The translations under genes and the position numbers were made by a program. Shown here piece after piece: positions 1-11,399 of a stretch of 64,000 nucleotides of DNA. Each line of letters starts with the position of its first letter. Positions within the stretch are counted from its first letter, which is position 1. The notes under the pieces were generated by a model, which saw nothing but the letters and a program-made list of their open reading frames with translations, did not search any database and was not told where the DNA came from. The DNA is taken from contig PUQB01000246.1 in NCBI GenBank assembly GCA_003024785.1, positions 124,001-188,000 of the forward strand, given 5' to 3'. The stretch comes from Selaginella tamariscina (lineage: Eukaryota > Streptophyta > Lycopodiopsida > Selaginellales > Selaginellaceae).

Positions 1-2984
1 ACTGCACGCAGAGAGTACGCTGACAACAGTGATACTGTCTGGTTTGAAACTGTCTTGCTGCATTCTCCAAAAGTACTTGAGGGCATCTCTCCCTCTACCA
101 TGCTGTGCATGGGATGTAACTATAGCGTTCCACGTGGCAAGATCTCGTCTATCCATGGACTCGAACACCCTGCTTGCATCCACCAATCTCCCAGACCTCC
201 CGTACCTGTAGCGTGCGCGTGTGTGTAAAATATTATGTACACACACAAGTGAACTTACATGTTTACAAGGGCGTTACCCACAGTGACGTCATAGTTGAGA
301 AACCCTCGTTGAACAACTTCTTCCTCGATATGTTTAACTTCTTTTAATCCTAAACACGCGTTTAATACAGTCACTAAACTGATAGCATCCGCTGAAACAC
401 CCTCATGTCGCATACTTCTGAAGAGATTTAGTGCCTCTGAGTACCGTCCTTGCTCCACATTACCAGCAATCACTGTGTTCCTGCATGTAATCTTATAAAC
501 ACGCACACGCACACGCACAGACGTACCATGAGACTATGTCTTTGTAATACATGCTACTGAATACTCTTGTGACTTCATCAATACTACCTGTGAAGGCTGT
601 CAACAAGGCTGTCTTAACCACGTTGTCCGAGTCCAACCCACTTTCAATCACCATTCCCTCAATACTAAAAGACACGCAGGATATTCAGTCCACACACGCA
701 CGCACGCACCACACACACACACACCTCTTGACGTGTGCAAGGCGTGGACATCCATTGAGAGCACTGACAAACGTAATCTTGTCCGGTTTCACACCTTCAA
801 GCTGCATTTCGAAGAAGAGCTCAAGGCTTTCGACACACCTGTCACTCTGTACATGAGCAGCAATGATGGTGTTCCACGAGACAGTATTCCGGTTCCACAG
901 ACACCGGAATATCCTGTCGCTTCCCGGAGACAGCCACATTTGGCATACATATCCACAAGTGCATTCCCAACCGCAGAACGCGTTACCAACCCTGCCTCCT
1001 CTGCATGACCGTGAACAAGACGTCCCTCCGCAAGATCTTCACCAAAGGAACACGCATTCAACACCCCAACGATCGTGAGCTCGTTCGGAAACATCCCTTC
1101 CTGCCTCATCTCCCGCGAGCACCTCAACGCCTCGTCACTGTACCCCTGCTGGACATACCCGTTTATAAGCGACGTCCAAACCACCACGTCGGTCCTCCAC
1201 GGTGTGGAACACAAGCTTAGCATCCTCAACCCGGTAACATCTGCAGTGGACACTCACCAGTGCCGACGCTAAGTAAGCTATTGATCCCGCTCTCGTCAAG
1301 GATCCTGATAACAAACTCTGCATCACGTGAACTTCCCACCCCATCGAGAGCGGCAATGTGAGTAAACTTGTCTGGAGGACCCCGTCCTGCTGCATCCTCC
1401 TGAAGTAGAACATTGCCTTCTGTGTCCTCCCCATGGATGCGTGCCCTGAAATAACTGTGTTCCACAAATACTGTCCCACTCGGTCATAGATTCGAAATCT
1501 CACAGGACTTGTCGATTCTTCTGCATCCAATGTACATTGTCATCAGGCAGTTCCCGACTACAACATCCGACTCGTAACCGTGCTCTACCACGCATCTGTG
1601 CAGCATCTCGCCGGTGCCGAGCTCTGAGCACGCTCCCAAAACTGTTATAAGCGTTACTTTGTCCGCGACCAAACCATCCAGCTGCATCTGTCTAAACAGA
1701 TGGAAGGCCTCCTCGGGGTATCCATTCTCGACGTACATAGATACCATCTTCGTACACGACTCCAAGTCGTTAACAACCAGTCTGGAGAAAACATTGTAAA
1801 ACTCCTCTAAGCTGTGCCTCCTGTAGAGGTTGAGCAGCGCACAAGACACCGCCTGGTCGTGTTCGAGTCCGGCTTCCACCACGAGACGGTGGAGGTGCCG
1901 TCTGCTACTCATAACAATGTACCCCGAACAACAACACGATATCACGGTCACGAAAGTGATCCTGTCGGGCTGGCATCCGTCCTGAAGCATCTCCTGGAGG
2001 CACCGAGTACCTCGTCCGGTGTTCCATGGGCCGCAATAACCGCGTCCAGCAAGCGGTGTTCGGGTGAGGGATCCTACTGAAAGCCATCCAAGCCTCCTGG
2101 GTCATCCCGCACTTGCCGTACATGTTGACTAAGGAGCAGCTGACAACGACATCCGAGTCAAAACCACGCTCAACTACCAGTTCGTGCACAAGCTTACCGT
2201 GCCGCAGCGATCCGGTGATCGCACACGCAGTAAACACCGCTGCATATGTAATCTCGTTTGCCTCTTCTCCATACTGATTCATCTTGTGGAAAACCTCGAT
2301 GCCCTCGTGGTAATACTCGTTCTGTACGTACGTGACTATCATGGAGCTCCACGAAACCACGTCGCAAACCGAGAGCGTGTTGAAGACCTCTCTAGCCTCC
2401 TCCACGCTCCCGCATCTCCCATACATGTTCAACAGGGACGTACCCACGACCGGGTTTGAGTCCAGGCCAGCCTGAGAGACGTACCCGTGCAGCATCTTAC
2501 CGTGGTACACATCCTCACAGGCACCAAGTACCGTGGTAAAAGTTATCCTGTCGGGAGCAGTACCGTCCAGCAGCATTCTATTGAACAGTGAGATGCGGTG
2601 CCCGAACGCGGCATACGCAGAAATGAGGGAGTTCCACGAGACCACGGTGGGACTGTGCATGCTCTCGAACACGGACAGCGCCTCCTCGGTGCTCCTACAC
2701 TTCCCGAACATATTTATCAATGCATTCTGTACAAGTTCGTCGGTTTTATACTCGCTCTGTTCCGTACAGGCGTGTATATATCTTCCCTCTTCCAGGGCAC
2801 ACTGTCGTACGCACAAGCCGAGCAGGGACAGGAATGTGTTCCTGTCCGGCGTCATACCTTGTTTCTGCATTTTCTTCAGCCAGTGTATTGCCCTGTCGAG
2901 ATCTCCATTCTGTGCATATGCTGCCACAATCTTGTTCAGGGACATTGCCCCTCTTCCTTGAAGCTTGGAGAGCACTTCCTGCAT
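1..2984 (-). pseudogene. Pentatricopeptide-repeat (PPR) protein gene, frame-broken, runs off the window start
   Basis: PLS-type PPR motifs run on the minus strand without a gap from 2984 to base 1, so the gene continues outside the window. Plant PPR proteins bind organelle RNA for editing, splicing or stability. Typical pieces are VVSWNSLISAYAAFG, LLNMYGRCGSVEEAREVF and DVVVSCSLVNMYGKCG. Tiny introns restore the reading at about 214-262 (joins AAC-AT to G-TAC, giving NMYG), 491-530 (SW-NT) and 675-735 (K-S-IEG), each with GT..AG ends and GT/GC-rich cores. Between about 900 and 2050 the motif string jumps frame at least six times by one base (for example in PNTACWT/VIAAHGTPDE/CLQEMLQDG near 1975-2030 and in CGCLREA/RIFRCLWN near 905), with no splice sites to explain it. 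Residues 1-359 (2984-1905) are clean. The Met at 2984 starts mid-motif, so the true N-terminus is uncertain. Either a recent pseudogene or uncorrected indels. Confidence 0.8.
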
Positions 2985-3158
2985 TGCGTGCGCGTGCGTG
3001 TGCGTGTGTGCATGTGTGTGAGTACATGGGGAATTCCCAATTAAGAGTGAAACCCTAAAACAGGGGAATTCTCAAAAAATGGTGGAACCCTAAAACAGGG
3101 GTTTGTTAAGGGCAAATTAAGGGTGAGAGTGCCCTAAGGGTTTGATCTAGGAGAGATC
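2985..3158. promoter_or_regulatory. Short divergent intergenic region between PPR (-) and gamma-SNAP (+)
   Basis: Only 174 bp separate the PPR Met from the gamma-SNAP Met. Beyond a GC/GT tract (2985-3025) it holds two copies of an ACCCTAAAACAGGGG block (about 3050 and 3088), each containing the plant telo-box core AACCCTAA, and a TAAGGGTTT near 3136. Telo-boxes are known in promoters of plant housekeeping genes. A shared promoter is an inference from spacing. Confidence 0.5.
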
Positions 3159-3563
3159 ATGGATAAGGAGAATGATCCTTATAGGATGATGCGCAAGGGC
3201 GACAAGCTGTAAGCTCTCTCTCTCTCCCCTTGCATTTGGAGGTGACCTTAATGCATTTTTCTTTGCATTTTTACCTTATTCATATTATATATATTGCATA
3301 TATTTCTATATATTCATATTATATATGTAGGCTCAGACAGGTAGATGTGGATATATATATATGCGAACTTAATATGTGTGTTAAATATGGATTGCTATAT
3401 AAACAGGTATATATGTAATATAACCTATATATTGTACGTATGTATCTATACATTGTAAATGCACACAGGTATTCACGCACATATCTTTACAAACATATAC
3501 ATGTGTTTTAACTATATGTATGCTTTATATATATGGACAACATAAGAAATGCATTTTCTATAT

Positions 3564-3608
<45 letters not shown>

Positions 3609-5265
3609 ATATATATATACATATATGTTGATGTATATTGTTATATTTTGTTTATAGGACGAAGCTGAGCTTCACAAGATGGAGCGCAGACTGGGCGAAG
3701 GCTGTGCCTTACTATGAACGTGCAGGTCTCATATATACACATCCATTCCAATATGTGTGTTATGTGTACTAGAAATGCAATTTCCTATTTAATTACTTCC
3801 TTTATGTAGCCAATCTATTCAAGATTGCGAAAAAATCAGAGAACGCAAAGGAAGCACACGAGAGGGCAGCAATGGGACATGAGAGACTTCAATCGTATCC
3901 TGGAAGCAAATATATAAATACATACACAACACTTACCCACACACGCATATACAATTAGATATGTTTTGTTTTTCCTTAAGCTATTGTTGTGAAGACCTTG
4001 GCAGGCAGGAAAACATATGGAAAGTGCTGGAGCACTTGCAAAAGAACTTCAGCTGTGGAACGAGGTAGCAGATTTTTATAGGAGAGCTAATGAACTGTAT
4101 ATAGAGTGTGGTAAACCTCAGCCAGCTGCAGAGGCCCTTACAAGGGGCGGAAGGTAAATATATGCATGTCTATATGGATGCATATATTATGTAATGATGT
4201 AGTATGAATGTGTATTATGCATATGTGTGTTTTTATATATGTGAATAGGTTCATGTATGTGTGTCTATACCGTGTACAGAGCTCTGGAGGAAGGTCTACC
4301 TGATGAAGCTGTGAAGATGTACCTTGAGGCTGTGGGTATATATGAAGAAGAACAAAGGGAATCGATGGCTTTTGACACATACCGTGCCGCTACCAACTTG
4401 TACATAAAGCTTCAAAGGTAAACAGGTTTTCGAACTTACGTAACTAGTATTAAAATATAAACATATTTATATATGAATGACAGATAATAGATTCTCCACA
4501 CTAAACCAGAGTGAAACAGGTATACAGACGCAGCTACCATGCTATTAAGATGGGGTCAATCCGCGGATAGATGTAAAGCTACTTCTACACAATGCAAGGT
4601 CTCTCTCTCTCTCTCTACTTATACATCAGGGTCCATGTATATTTGCTGTGCATGTTGCAATATATGTGTGTGATTGTGTATGAGTACTAACCACGCACGT
4701 ATAGGCATGCTTGGGGGCGATCATTGTGTATTTATACGCGCAAGACTTTAAGCAGGCCGAGCAATGCCAAAACGATCTCTCCATGTAAGGTTTCATATAT
4801 TTATTGCAAACGTATGAGTTACTCAACACATATATTAGTCTGTCTGTGTGTATGTGTGTTTTTGTGTTTATATATGGCCTGTTTATTTACTTGTGTATTC
4901 AGGATAGATGCATACTTCCAAAGTGAACAGGGGAGGTTTGCAGAACAGCTGTTAAACGCATACAGGGAAGGAAATGCTGAGGAAGTAAAGCATGTGATTA
5001 AGTCTAATAGCGTTGCAAATCATCTGGACCATATGGTGCGTGTGTGTGTAGCTAGATAAGTATCAATTTGCTGTGAAGCAACTGTACGTATATATAAGTT
5101 AGAATATATACAAATATATGGTTATATATTGTACTTATTTTATATCTTGTGCAGATTATCAGGCTTGCTAGACAGCTCCCAATGGGTGATATATCGCATT
5201 TAGCAGAATCAAGTGGCACAGGAGAACCTGCTGGAGATGGCCTTGAAGAAGACGATTTAACATGA
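3159..5265 (+). CDS. Gamma-soluble NSF attachment protein (gamma-SNAP), nine exons, intact
   Basis: Gamma-SNAP binds SNARE complexes and recruits the NSF ATPase that disassembles them after membrane fusion in the cytosol. Nine exons read in frame: Met-Asp-Lys start at 3159-3208, then KLSFTRWSADWAKAVPYYER (3659-3725), ANLFKIAKKSENAKEAHERA (3810-3900), KHMESAGALAKELQLW..ALTRGGR (3997-4151), ALEEGLPDEAVKMYLEA..YIKLQR (4279-4420), YTDAATMLLRWGQSADRCKA (4520-4600), ACLGAIIVYLYAQDFKQAEQ (4707-4785), YFQSEQGRFAEQLLNAYREG (4903-5036) and an acidic tail ending EEDDLT (5155-5265). About 305 residues, the usual size of the family, made of TPR-like helices. All junctions are GT..AG. Introns carry (AT)n, (CT)n and (GT)n tracts. 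No frame break was found, unlike its neighbours. Confidence 0.92.
3545..3635. repeat. (AT)n tract in gamma-SNAP intron 1
   Basis: About 75 bp of almost pure AT dinucleotide, broken once by an ATTAT step, about 25 bp before the exon 2 acceptor. It would fold into a hairpin in the pre-mRNA. Confidence 0.9.
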
Positions 5266-5970
5266 TTACTATGTGTAAGTATATGAAATATATTATTAAT
5301 CATTATTACTTAGTATATAATACATGTATATATACACACACATATACATATTCATACATGTGTGTGAGATGTGCTGCCTCTCATTCACGACACACACATA
5401 GGCACGCAACACACACGCAGACACACACAGTACTGATGTATACATGCAGGCATTATAACTTAAATGACACACCATCAGTTAACTGAGAGAGAGAATTAAT
5501 AAACACACACACACACACACACTCATGCTGCATATATACAACTTTATGAAATCTTATATAAGGGAAAATTATCTAGTTTTATATAATTATCAGATTATAC
5601 ACAATGCTATATATTTTAGAACAAACAATATATTTATCATTTGTGTTAAATATTATAGGTTTAAACTGTGTAGATTAGTAATAAATTTGACTCAGTGCCA
5701 ATTTGATAATTGTATAAAGCTAGAGAACTAGTTTGATAATTATATAAAATTAGAGGGTCAGTTGATAATGTTTTTATATAATTAAAATTATAATTAAGAA
5801 ATTAATATGAAGCCGAAGTATATTCTATTTTGATTTTATGTGTATACTTATTAAATTATTAAAGTTAAGGATGTAGGCAAATTTGCTTAAAGCATTACTT
5901 AAACGAAAAGTTAAACGGGAATATGCGGATAAATAAAATAATTAAAGTCTAGGGTTTATAGATACCAAAA
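5266..5970. other. Intergenic, AT-rich, no gene seen
   Basis: Downstream of gamma-SNAP there are short (CA)n runs (5335-5430, 5500-5520) and AT-rich DNA. I see no conserved reading frame or RNA gene. A TAGGGTTTATAG element at about 5952 lies just before the next gene. Confidence 0.6.
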
Positions 5971-5973
5971 AAT

Positions 5974-7414
5974 CATGGATTCACTGTTGGCAACACAGGA
6001 AATGCGACACCCACTGTAAGTACACATCACACATATACATTTATATATGCACAGATGTGCACACAATATATCTTTTACAGGAGAACTATGAACAATCTAG
6101 CGATTTCAAGGCAGATAGTGAATCAATTAAGCGGAATTGAAGAGCAGGTTATGAAGAAGATCGATGATTCTCAAATGGGGAGCGATGAAATTGATACGAA
6201 TCATGGAGATCATGTGGGCACCGAAGAACATGGTGAATATGAAGGAAAACGGGATGATCTTCATGTGGGCAGTGAAGAAAATGGTGTATATGAAGGAAAA
6301 CAGGATGATCTTCATGTGGGCAGTGAAGAAAATGGTGTATATGAAGGAAAACAGGATGATCTTCACGTGGGCAGTGAAGAAAATGGTGTAGATAGTAAAC
6401 ATGAGGATCATGGTGATCGAAAACAGGAAATCGGCGAAGAAAAACAGGGGGATGTTCCTGTGGGTAGTGAGGAATATGCGAGGATCGATGAAGAACAGGC
6501 TGCTACTCAAGAAATTGTGGATTTCTGAAAAAACTAACTGAGATGGAGACGTGAAGGTGTGTATTCCTCTGTGTGTGTGTGTGTGCATATAGATATGAGA
6601 GAGAGACTGGCTAAGTTGTGTTCAACAGGCTTACGAGGAGCCAGTAAATCGCACTGTAAACGGTGTTCAGGTGTGTGTGTGGGTGGTGGGTGTGTGTGTG
6701 TGTGTGATGTGCTAAACAGGGAGATGAGGAGAAGCCAATAGAACTACCTGTAAAGCTTCTACTGAGGAGTCATCGGAGAGAAATCTCAAGGTAGAATATT
6801 ATAATACGGGAAAGTATATGTATATTTCACGTTCTTATAAGATAGAAAGAGCTGACAGGATATATATAGAGAGAGAAGACAGACAGACAGAGAGCACAGT
6901 TTTATACATACATATACATGCATATCACACACACACACACATTTTATATAGTATGTATATATGGAGTATAGTAAAATACACACCCACACACATAGACGTA
7001 TGTCATGGACATATGTATGTATGCAGAGACATCCGGGACGTGTTCAGCGGTGAAAACAAGGCAAAGAATCTCTTAAGGATGGTTTACCTCATGCAAGGAG
7101 CAATGCCAGAGAATTGATGGACGTCATGGGCAAATGGACTCGCTCTTGGCGTGGTTCTTACGTGCTCCATTGTTGTGGCTGCCAGAAATACGACAAAGGT
7201 AATATACATATACGTGTATAGAAGCTCTCTCTCCTCTACCCTCCCCCCTCCCCCCCCCCCCTCTTCTCTTATATGTGGGTACACACACACACACATATGT
7301 TACGTATTATATGTAACTCGATTTTGCAGCAAATAAATAAGTGGAGGTATGTATTATTATTGGTTGGACTCTACAAGTTTAATAAATAAAAAGTTAATGT
7401 GTGTGCCGTGTGTG
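5974..7414 (+). CDS. Unrecognised gene: acidic repeat protein with hydrophobic C-terminus
   Basis: The start MDSLLATQEMRHPL at about 5974 is spliced by a GTAAGT..TTTACAG intron (6016-6080) to an exon reading RTMNNLAISRQIVNQLSGIE followed by 3.6 copies of a 17-residue unit, DDLHVGSEENGVYEGKQ. That frame closes at 6526. Exon-like blocks follow with good splice signals: AYEEPVNRTVNGVQ (6630-6671), GDEEKPIELPVKLLLRSHRR (6720-6791) and DIRDVFSGENKAKNLLRMVY (7025-7117), then a hydrophobic block, ANGLALGVVLTCSIVVAAR, and a last exon QINKWRYVLLLVGLYKF ending near 7414. The exons after 6526 do not join cleanly: an in-frame stop at 7117 precedes the hydrophobic block, so the model has breaks or is wrong there. 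The layout suggests a membrane-anchored protein with an acidic repeat domain. I do not recognise the family. Confidence 0.45.
6211..6393 (+). repeat. 51-bp in-frame tandem repeat, about 3.6 copies
   Basis: Units start near 6253, 6304 and 6355, with a diverged copy before them from 6211. The unit length is a multiple of three and keeps the frame, giving a repeated acidic 17-residue peptide. The two central copies differ by one or two bases, so the expansion is recent. Confidence 0.9.
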
Positions 7415-7900
7415 TTTATTGTTTTATAATTTCAATTCGTATAAGATAATATATTTGTTTTATAACTATCAAAATAATATTCTGCATTGGCTCAAACTTA
7501 CAATGTTAGTTAGTTAATCATGCAGTCTTAATAGTGTATACCTTGTCTATTACGACGGCGGCTACGTGTCATTTTGCAGAATATACTTAAAAAGCATTTA
7601 TAGAATATATATCTTGATTCTAGTTAATAATGTTTTGAAAATGTATATGCTGTCTAGTTGATTACGTAATGCTGGTTTAATAAGACGTGAGAATGATCCG
7701 ACGGCTGGTAAATATTTGGGATCGACGGCTGGCAAATATTTTTCAAATATCCTTAAGATCCGATGGCTGTTAGTGGTTGGATTTGAACCATATGTAAGAG
7801 TCGCATGCACTAATTAATTTAAATATCTTATCCTAATTACTTTAAATAAGCAAGCGTCTTATTCTTGGTTAGGGTAAGATCTAGGCGGAGTGTTGCGGAG
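7415..7900. other. Intergenic; repeated GAYGGCTG motif upstream of WNK
   Basis: AT-rich DNA with no gene seen. Three copies of ATCCGACGGCTG-like sequence lie at about 7698, 7723 and 7758, two of them followed by GGYAAATATTT. It may be a small repeat or a regulatory cluster for the gene downstream. Confidence 0.5.
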
Positions 7901-8349
7901 GCAGGATTTCTGAGCAAACATAATTAAATTCGTCAAGAACAGTGTAAATCTGTGTTCCTGAAGAAGATCTTTCATAGGCGCCGTTCAATCCTTCGTTATA
8001 CGGCGCACAGGGAGTCAGGTGCAGATCTCATAATTTTTTAAGGGTTTCTAAGGAGAATTATATCAGAAACAGCTCGATTCGTCTTCCCGAAGAAGATCCT
8101 TCACGCGGGAGCTATTTGAAGTCGAATTCGAGGTCTTTAGGGCTAGGGTTCTTTGAGCTTTGGCCGGGCTCCCGTGTTTTTTTTCCTTATTAGAGGTTCT
8201 TAAATCGCCAGATGTTGCTGATTTCAGGATACCTAAAGCTTCCATTATCTTTCCGGAAGCCTGCGCATCCCCTTTTTGTAGTCGCGGTGTTTTTTTTCTT
8301 CTTCTAGAGAGCTCCTCCTGTAGGAATTTCTCTGTGTATGTGTTATTCG
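7900..8349 (+). promoter_or_regulatory. WNK 5' leader with duplicated segment and telo-box
   Basis: A block reading GAAGAAGATCYTTCA occurs twice (about 7960 and 8088), each preceded by a TTCGTC stretch, showing a local duplication of roughly 130-bp spacing. GGCTAGGGTTCTTTG at about 8141 is a telo-box-like element. No upstream reading frame is clearly coding. Confidence 0.45.
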
Positions 8350-11300
8350 ATGGAAATTGACAACATGGGTCAATCGGAGGATATTGAGCCGGATGATGAT
8401 TCTGAGTTCGTGGAGGTCGATCCGACTGGGCGCTATGGTCGGGTAAGTATAAATATATTTTGCTCTTGTTCTTGTTTTCAATTTTCCTACGTTTTTCAGT
8501 ACAATGAAGAATTGGGAAAGGGGGCACACAAGAAAGTGTATGTTGAATTAATGTTATTCTGCTCAGTTTTTGGTTTCTGACAACCATGTTACAGGTACAA
8601 GGCCTTTGATAAAGTTGAGGGGATCGAAGTTGCGTGGAATAAGTTACGTGTTCAAGACCTTCGGGAGGGAAGCGTGGAGAGGCTATACTCTGAAGTAAAT
8701 CTGCTGAGGAACTTGAAGCACAAGAATATTATGAAGTTCTACAACTCATGGATCGATCCAGAGACAAAGGATGTCAACTTCATTACGGAATTGTTCACGT
8801 CCGGAACACTGAGACAGTAAGTGCTCTTTAACCCAGTAGTTCTTTCACATAGCTGCTTTAGATATGTATATGTACGTTTTCATGAGGTTTAGGATGTATG
8901 TAGACGTATGTGTGGTTTGCTTTTGCCTTAGGTACCGTGAAAAGCACAAAAATGTTGATGTGAAAGCAATTAAGAATTGGGCTAGGCAAATCTTACGTGG
9001 TCTGGAATACCTCCACAGTCACGATCCTCCGATCATTCACCGGGACTTAAAATGTAATATTTTTATTAATGGGAATCAAGGGAGTAAAAATTGGGGACTT
9101 CGGCTTAGCTGCATTATGGAACGGGCTATTCGACCCCGCAGTGTGCTTGGTAATGTGTAGATAGGGTTATCATGTATTTGATTAGTTTTGTTTTGGTTTG
9201 CTTATGTGGGACTATTTTTCAGGTACTCCAGAGTTTATGGCGCCAGAATTGTATGAAGAGAATTACAACGAACTCGTTGATATTTACGCATTTGGTATGT
9301 GCTTATTGGAGCTTGTCGTCTTCGAGTATCCGTACAGTGAGTGTAACAACGCGGTTCAAGTATACAAGAAGGTTTTAGCAGTAAGTTTCATAAGAGTTTA
9401 TTATACATGTTATTGGGAGACCGTCATGTGCATGTAATAATTATATGCGTTTCTTTTGCTAGGGGATTAAACCAGAGGATTATGCAAGTTTAAGAATCTG
9501 GAGCTCCGAAGGTTTGTGGAGAAGTGCTTGGTGTCGGCTTCTGAGAGATTGCCTGCCAGTGAGCTCCTTAAGGATCCATTTCTTCAGGAAGATCCAGGTT
9601 TTTAACAATTCACATATAGTTCTGATATGACTGATTATTTTGCAGTGGGTGATGCAGCAACTTATGTAGACGGAGGATTAACCCTGGGATCTTCAGCATA
9701 TAAAAATGGAGAGCTATTAACGAGGGGCAGCAATTAGTAGAGCCTAGGGAAAATTCGACGTCACACGATAATGACGATAACTTACAGGACGATAATAAAA
9801 GTAAAGACTTCAAGCTTAAGGGGAAACTGGGAGAAGACAAGATTTCCCTCAAGCTGCGCATAAACGACAATGGTAACGTATCACAGAGAGAGAGAGATAA
9901 TTATTGAACTCAGTTGATTCTGATATGTCATGTAGTAATATGTCTGGACTGCTATGAGCGTGTCATATGCTTTAGTTTTATATACAGAATAATGTTGTAT
10001 AAACTATATACATGTATAGTTAATATATTAGTGTATGCGTGTTGTTAATATATATCTTTTAACAAAGGTTATCTCAGGACATTTCCGGTGTATTCAATTC
10101 CGTTTGATTTAGAAGCGGATACAGCAATAAGCGTGGCAAGTGAGATGGTAGGGGAGCTGGAGATATCGGACCAAGACGTAACCATGATTGCCGATATGAT
10201 AGACACGAAATACGATCTCTGGTGCCGGACTGGAAGGCAGGTGCATCATTTGATGAAACAGACGACGTGGATGAACAACCCAGCGAGGAGAATCCGACGG
10301 CCGTGGTAGAGCCCGAGTCACCTAGTCCAGCAACGGTGGAGGAGCCCGAATTGCCCAGTCCGGCAACTGACGGAGAGGTACGCACACATTTTACTTATGT
10401 ATCTAGCTGTATACATTATATTATAGATTTATATACATAATATGTATGCTCATGTTTTTGTATATACAGGGCTTAATGTTCGGGCGATTTGAGGAAGTAT
10501 CGGCAGGGAGCTTGTCTTCGGATAGTGAACCGGAGCTATTAGATCAGAAGAAAGCGGGATATTTGATCATCTGATGGATTTGAACTTCACAGATGCCTCT
10601 TCAACTGACAACTGGTTTCAACTGATTCACACTTCAGTTGCTAGTTATAACCAGGTTAGTAGTTACGAGGCTCGTAATGGGGGATTGGAGACATGGTGGA
10701 GCCTGGTAAAGATACTGTATATGCGGAGCTCGGGAAAGCCGAGGATATGTGCTCCTCAACTGCGACTGACGTGCATATGAGTGATCTAACGTGTTACCAA
10801 TCGAGCCCAAGCCAAGTCTCGACGAGTGACTGTGTAATGGCTGATGCAGAGAGCACACACAAGGAACGTGTGGAAACAGGTAACAATGGGATTCGTGGGT
10901 TGATAACGGTGTCGTAGACAGCAGCACGGTAACATGCGAGTCCTGAAAGCATACGAAGTGTTAACACTGTGGTACAGCAGGGGGTTTCAGAAGTGTTAAC
11001 AGTCTACTTGGAGGTCAAAAAGCCATGTGATACAGGAGGGTGCTAAAACGGGTGGCAATGGGATTCATGGGACTCCGATAGGGACTCATGGGATTCATGG
11101 GACTCAGATGGGGACTCGTGGAATTCGTGGGGTATACCAGGTGACAATGGGGCGGCTCGGACTCCTGGGATTCGTTTGGTGAGCTCCAAAAGTGATACTA
11201 CTGCAGCAGACGGGATTCGTGGGGGTATACAGGGGATTCGTGGGGATGAGAAGGTTCTGTTTAAGAATGAGATGCTGCAGAAGAAATTTGCGGAGATGGA

Positions 11301-11380
11301 GGCTCGAACGCTGGAAACCTATCGAGTAAAAACGGGTACTCATGCACTGGTATGGTTAAGAAGGCGGCTACCCCGATAAG
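8350..11380 (+). CDS. WNK-type serine/threonine kinase, several frame breaks
   Basis: WNK kinases lack the usual catalytic Lys of subdomain II and use one in the glycine loop. Here this is visible: [13 protein letters not shown] (8400-8442), [13 protein letters not shown], then VAWNKLRV with Asn where other kinases have Lys. Further blocks are [80 protein letters not shown] and [19 protein letters not shown]. The conserved WNK domain after the kinase is present: [18 protein letters not shown] and [20 protein letters not shown] (9810-10190). A Gly-Ile-Arg-Gly repeat tail ends in a coiled-coil-like [16 protein letters not shown] near 11300. Single-base breaks appear at about 9060-9115 (with loss of the Asp codon of KCDN), 9490, 9740, 10205 and 10560. 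Most look like one-base losses. The 3' end of the model is the least certain part. Confidence 0.8.
11030..11260 (+). repeat. GGGATTCRTGGG minisatellite in the WNK 3' coding region
   Basis: Imperfect repeats of GGGATTCATGGGACTC type, about six to eight copies, coding Gly-Ile-His/Arg-Gly steps in one frame. They make the tail low-complexity. Confidence 0.7.
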
Positions 11381-11399
11381 CATTCTGTGAGGTTGGAAA

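Noticed and set aside
5335-5520. CRISPR-like spaced repeats
   Set aside because: Simple (CA)n tracts, no conserved repeat-spacer pattern, and this is a plant nuclear sequence.
6127-6588. Minus-strand frame opposite the 51-bp repeats (MKIILFSFIYTIFFTAH repeats)
   Set aside because: It is the antisense shadow of the acidic repeats. The sense strand has the start codon, splice sites and following exons.
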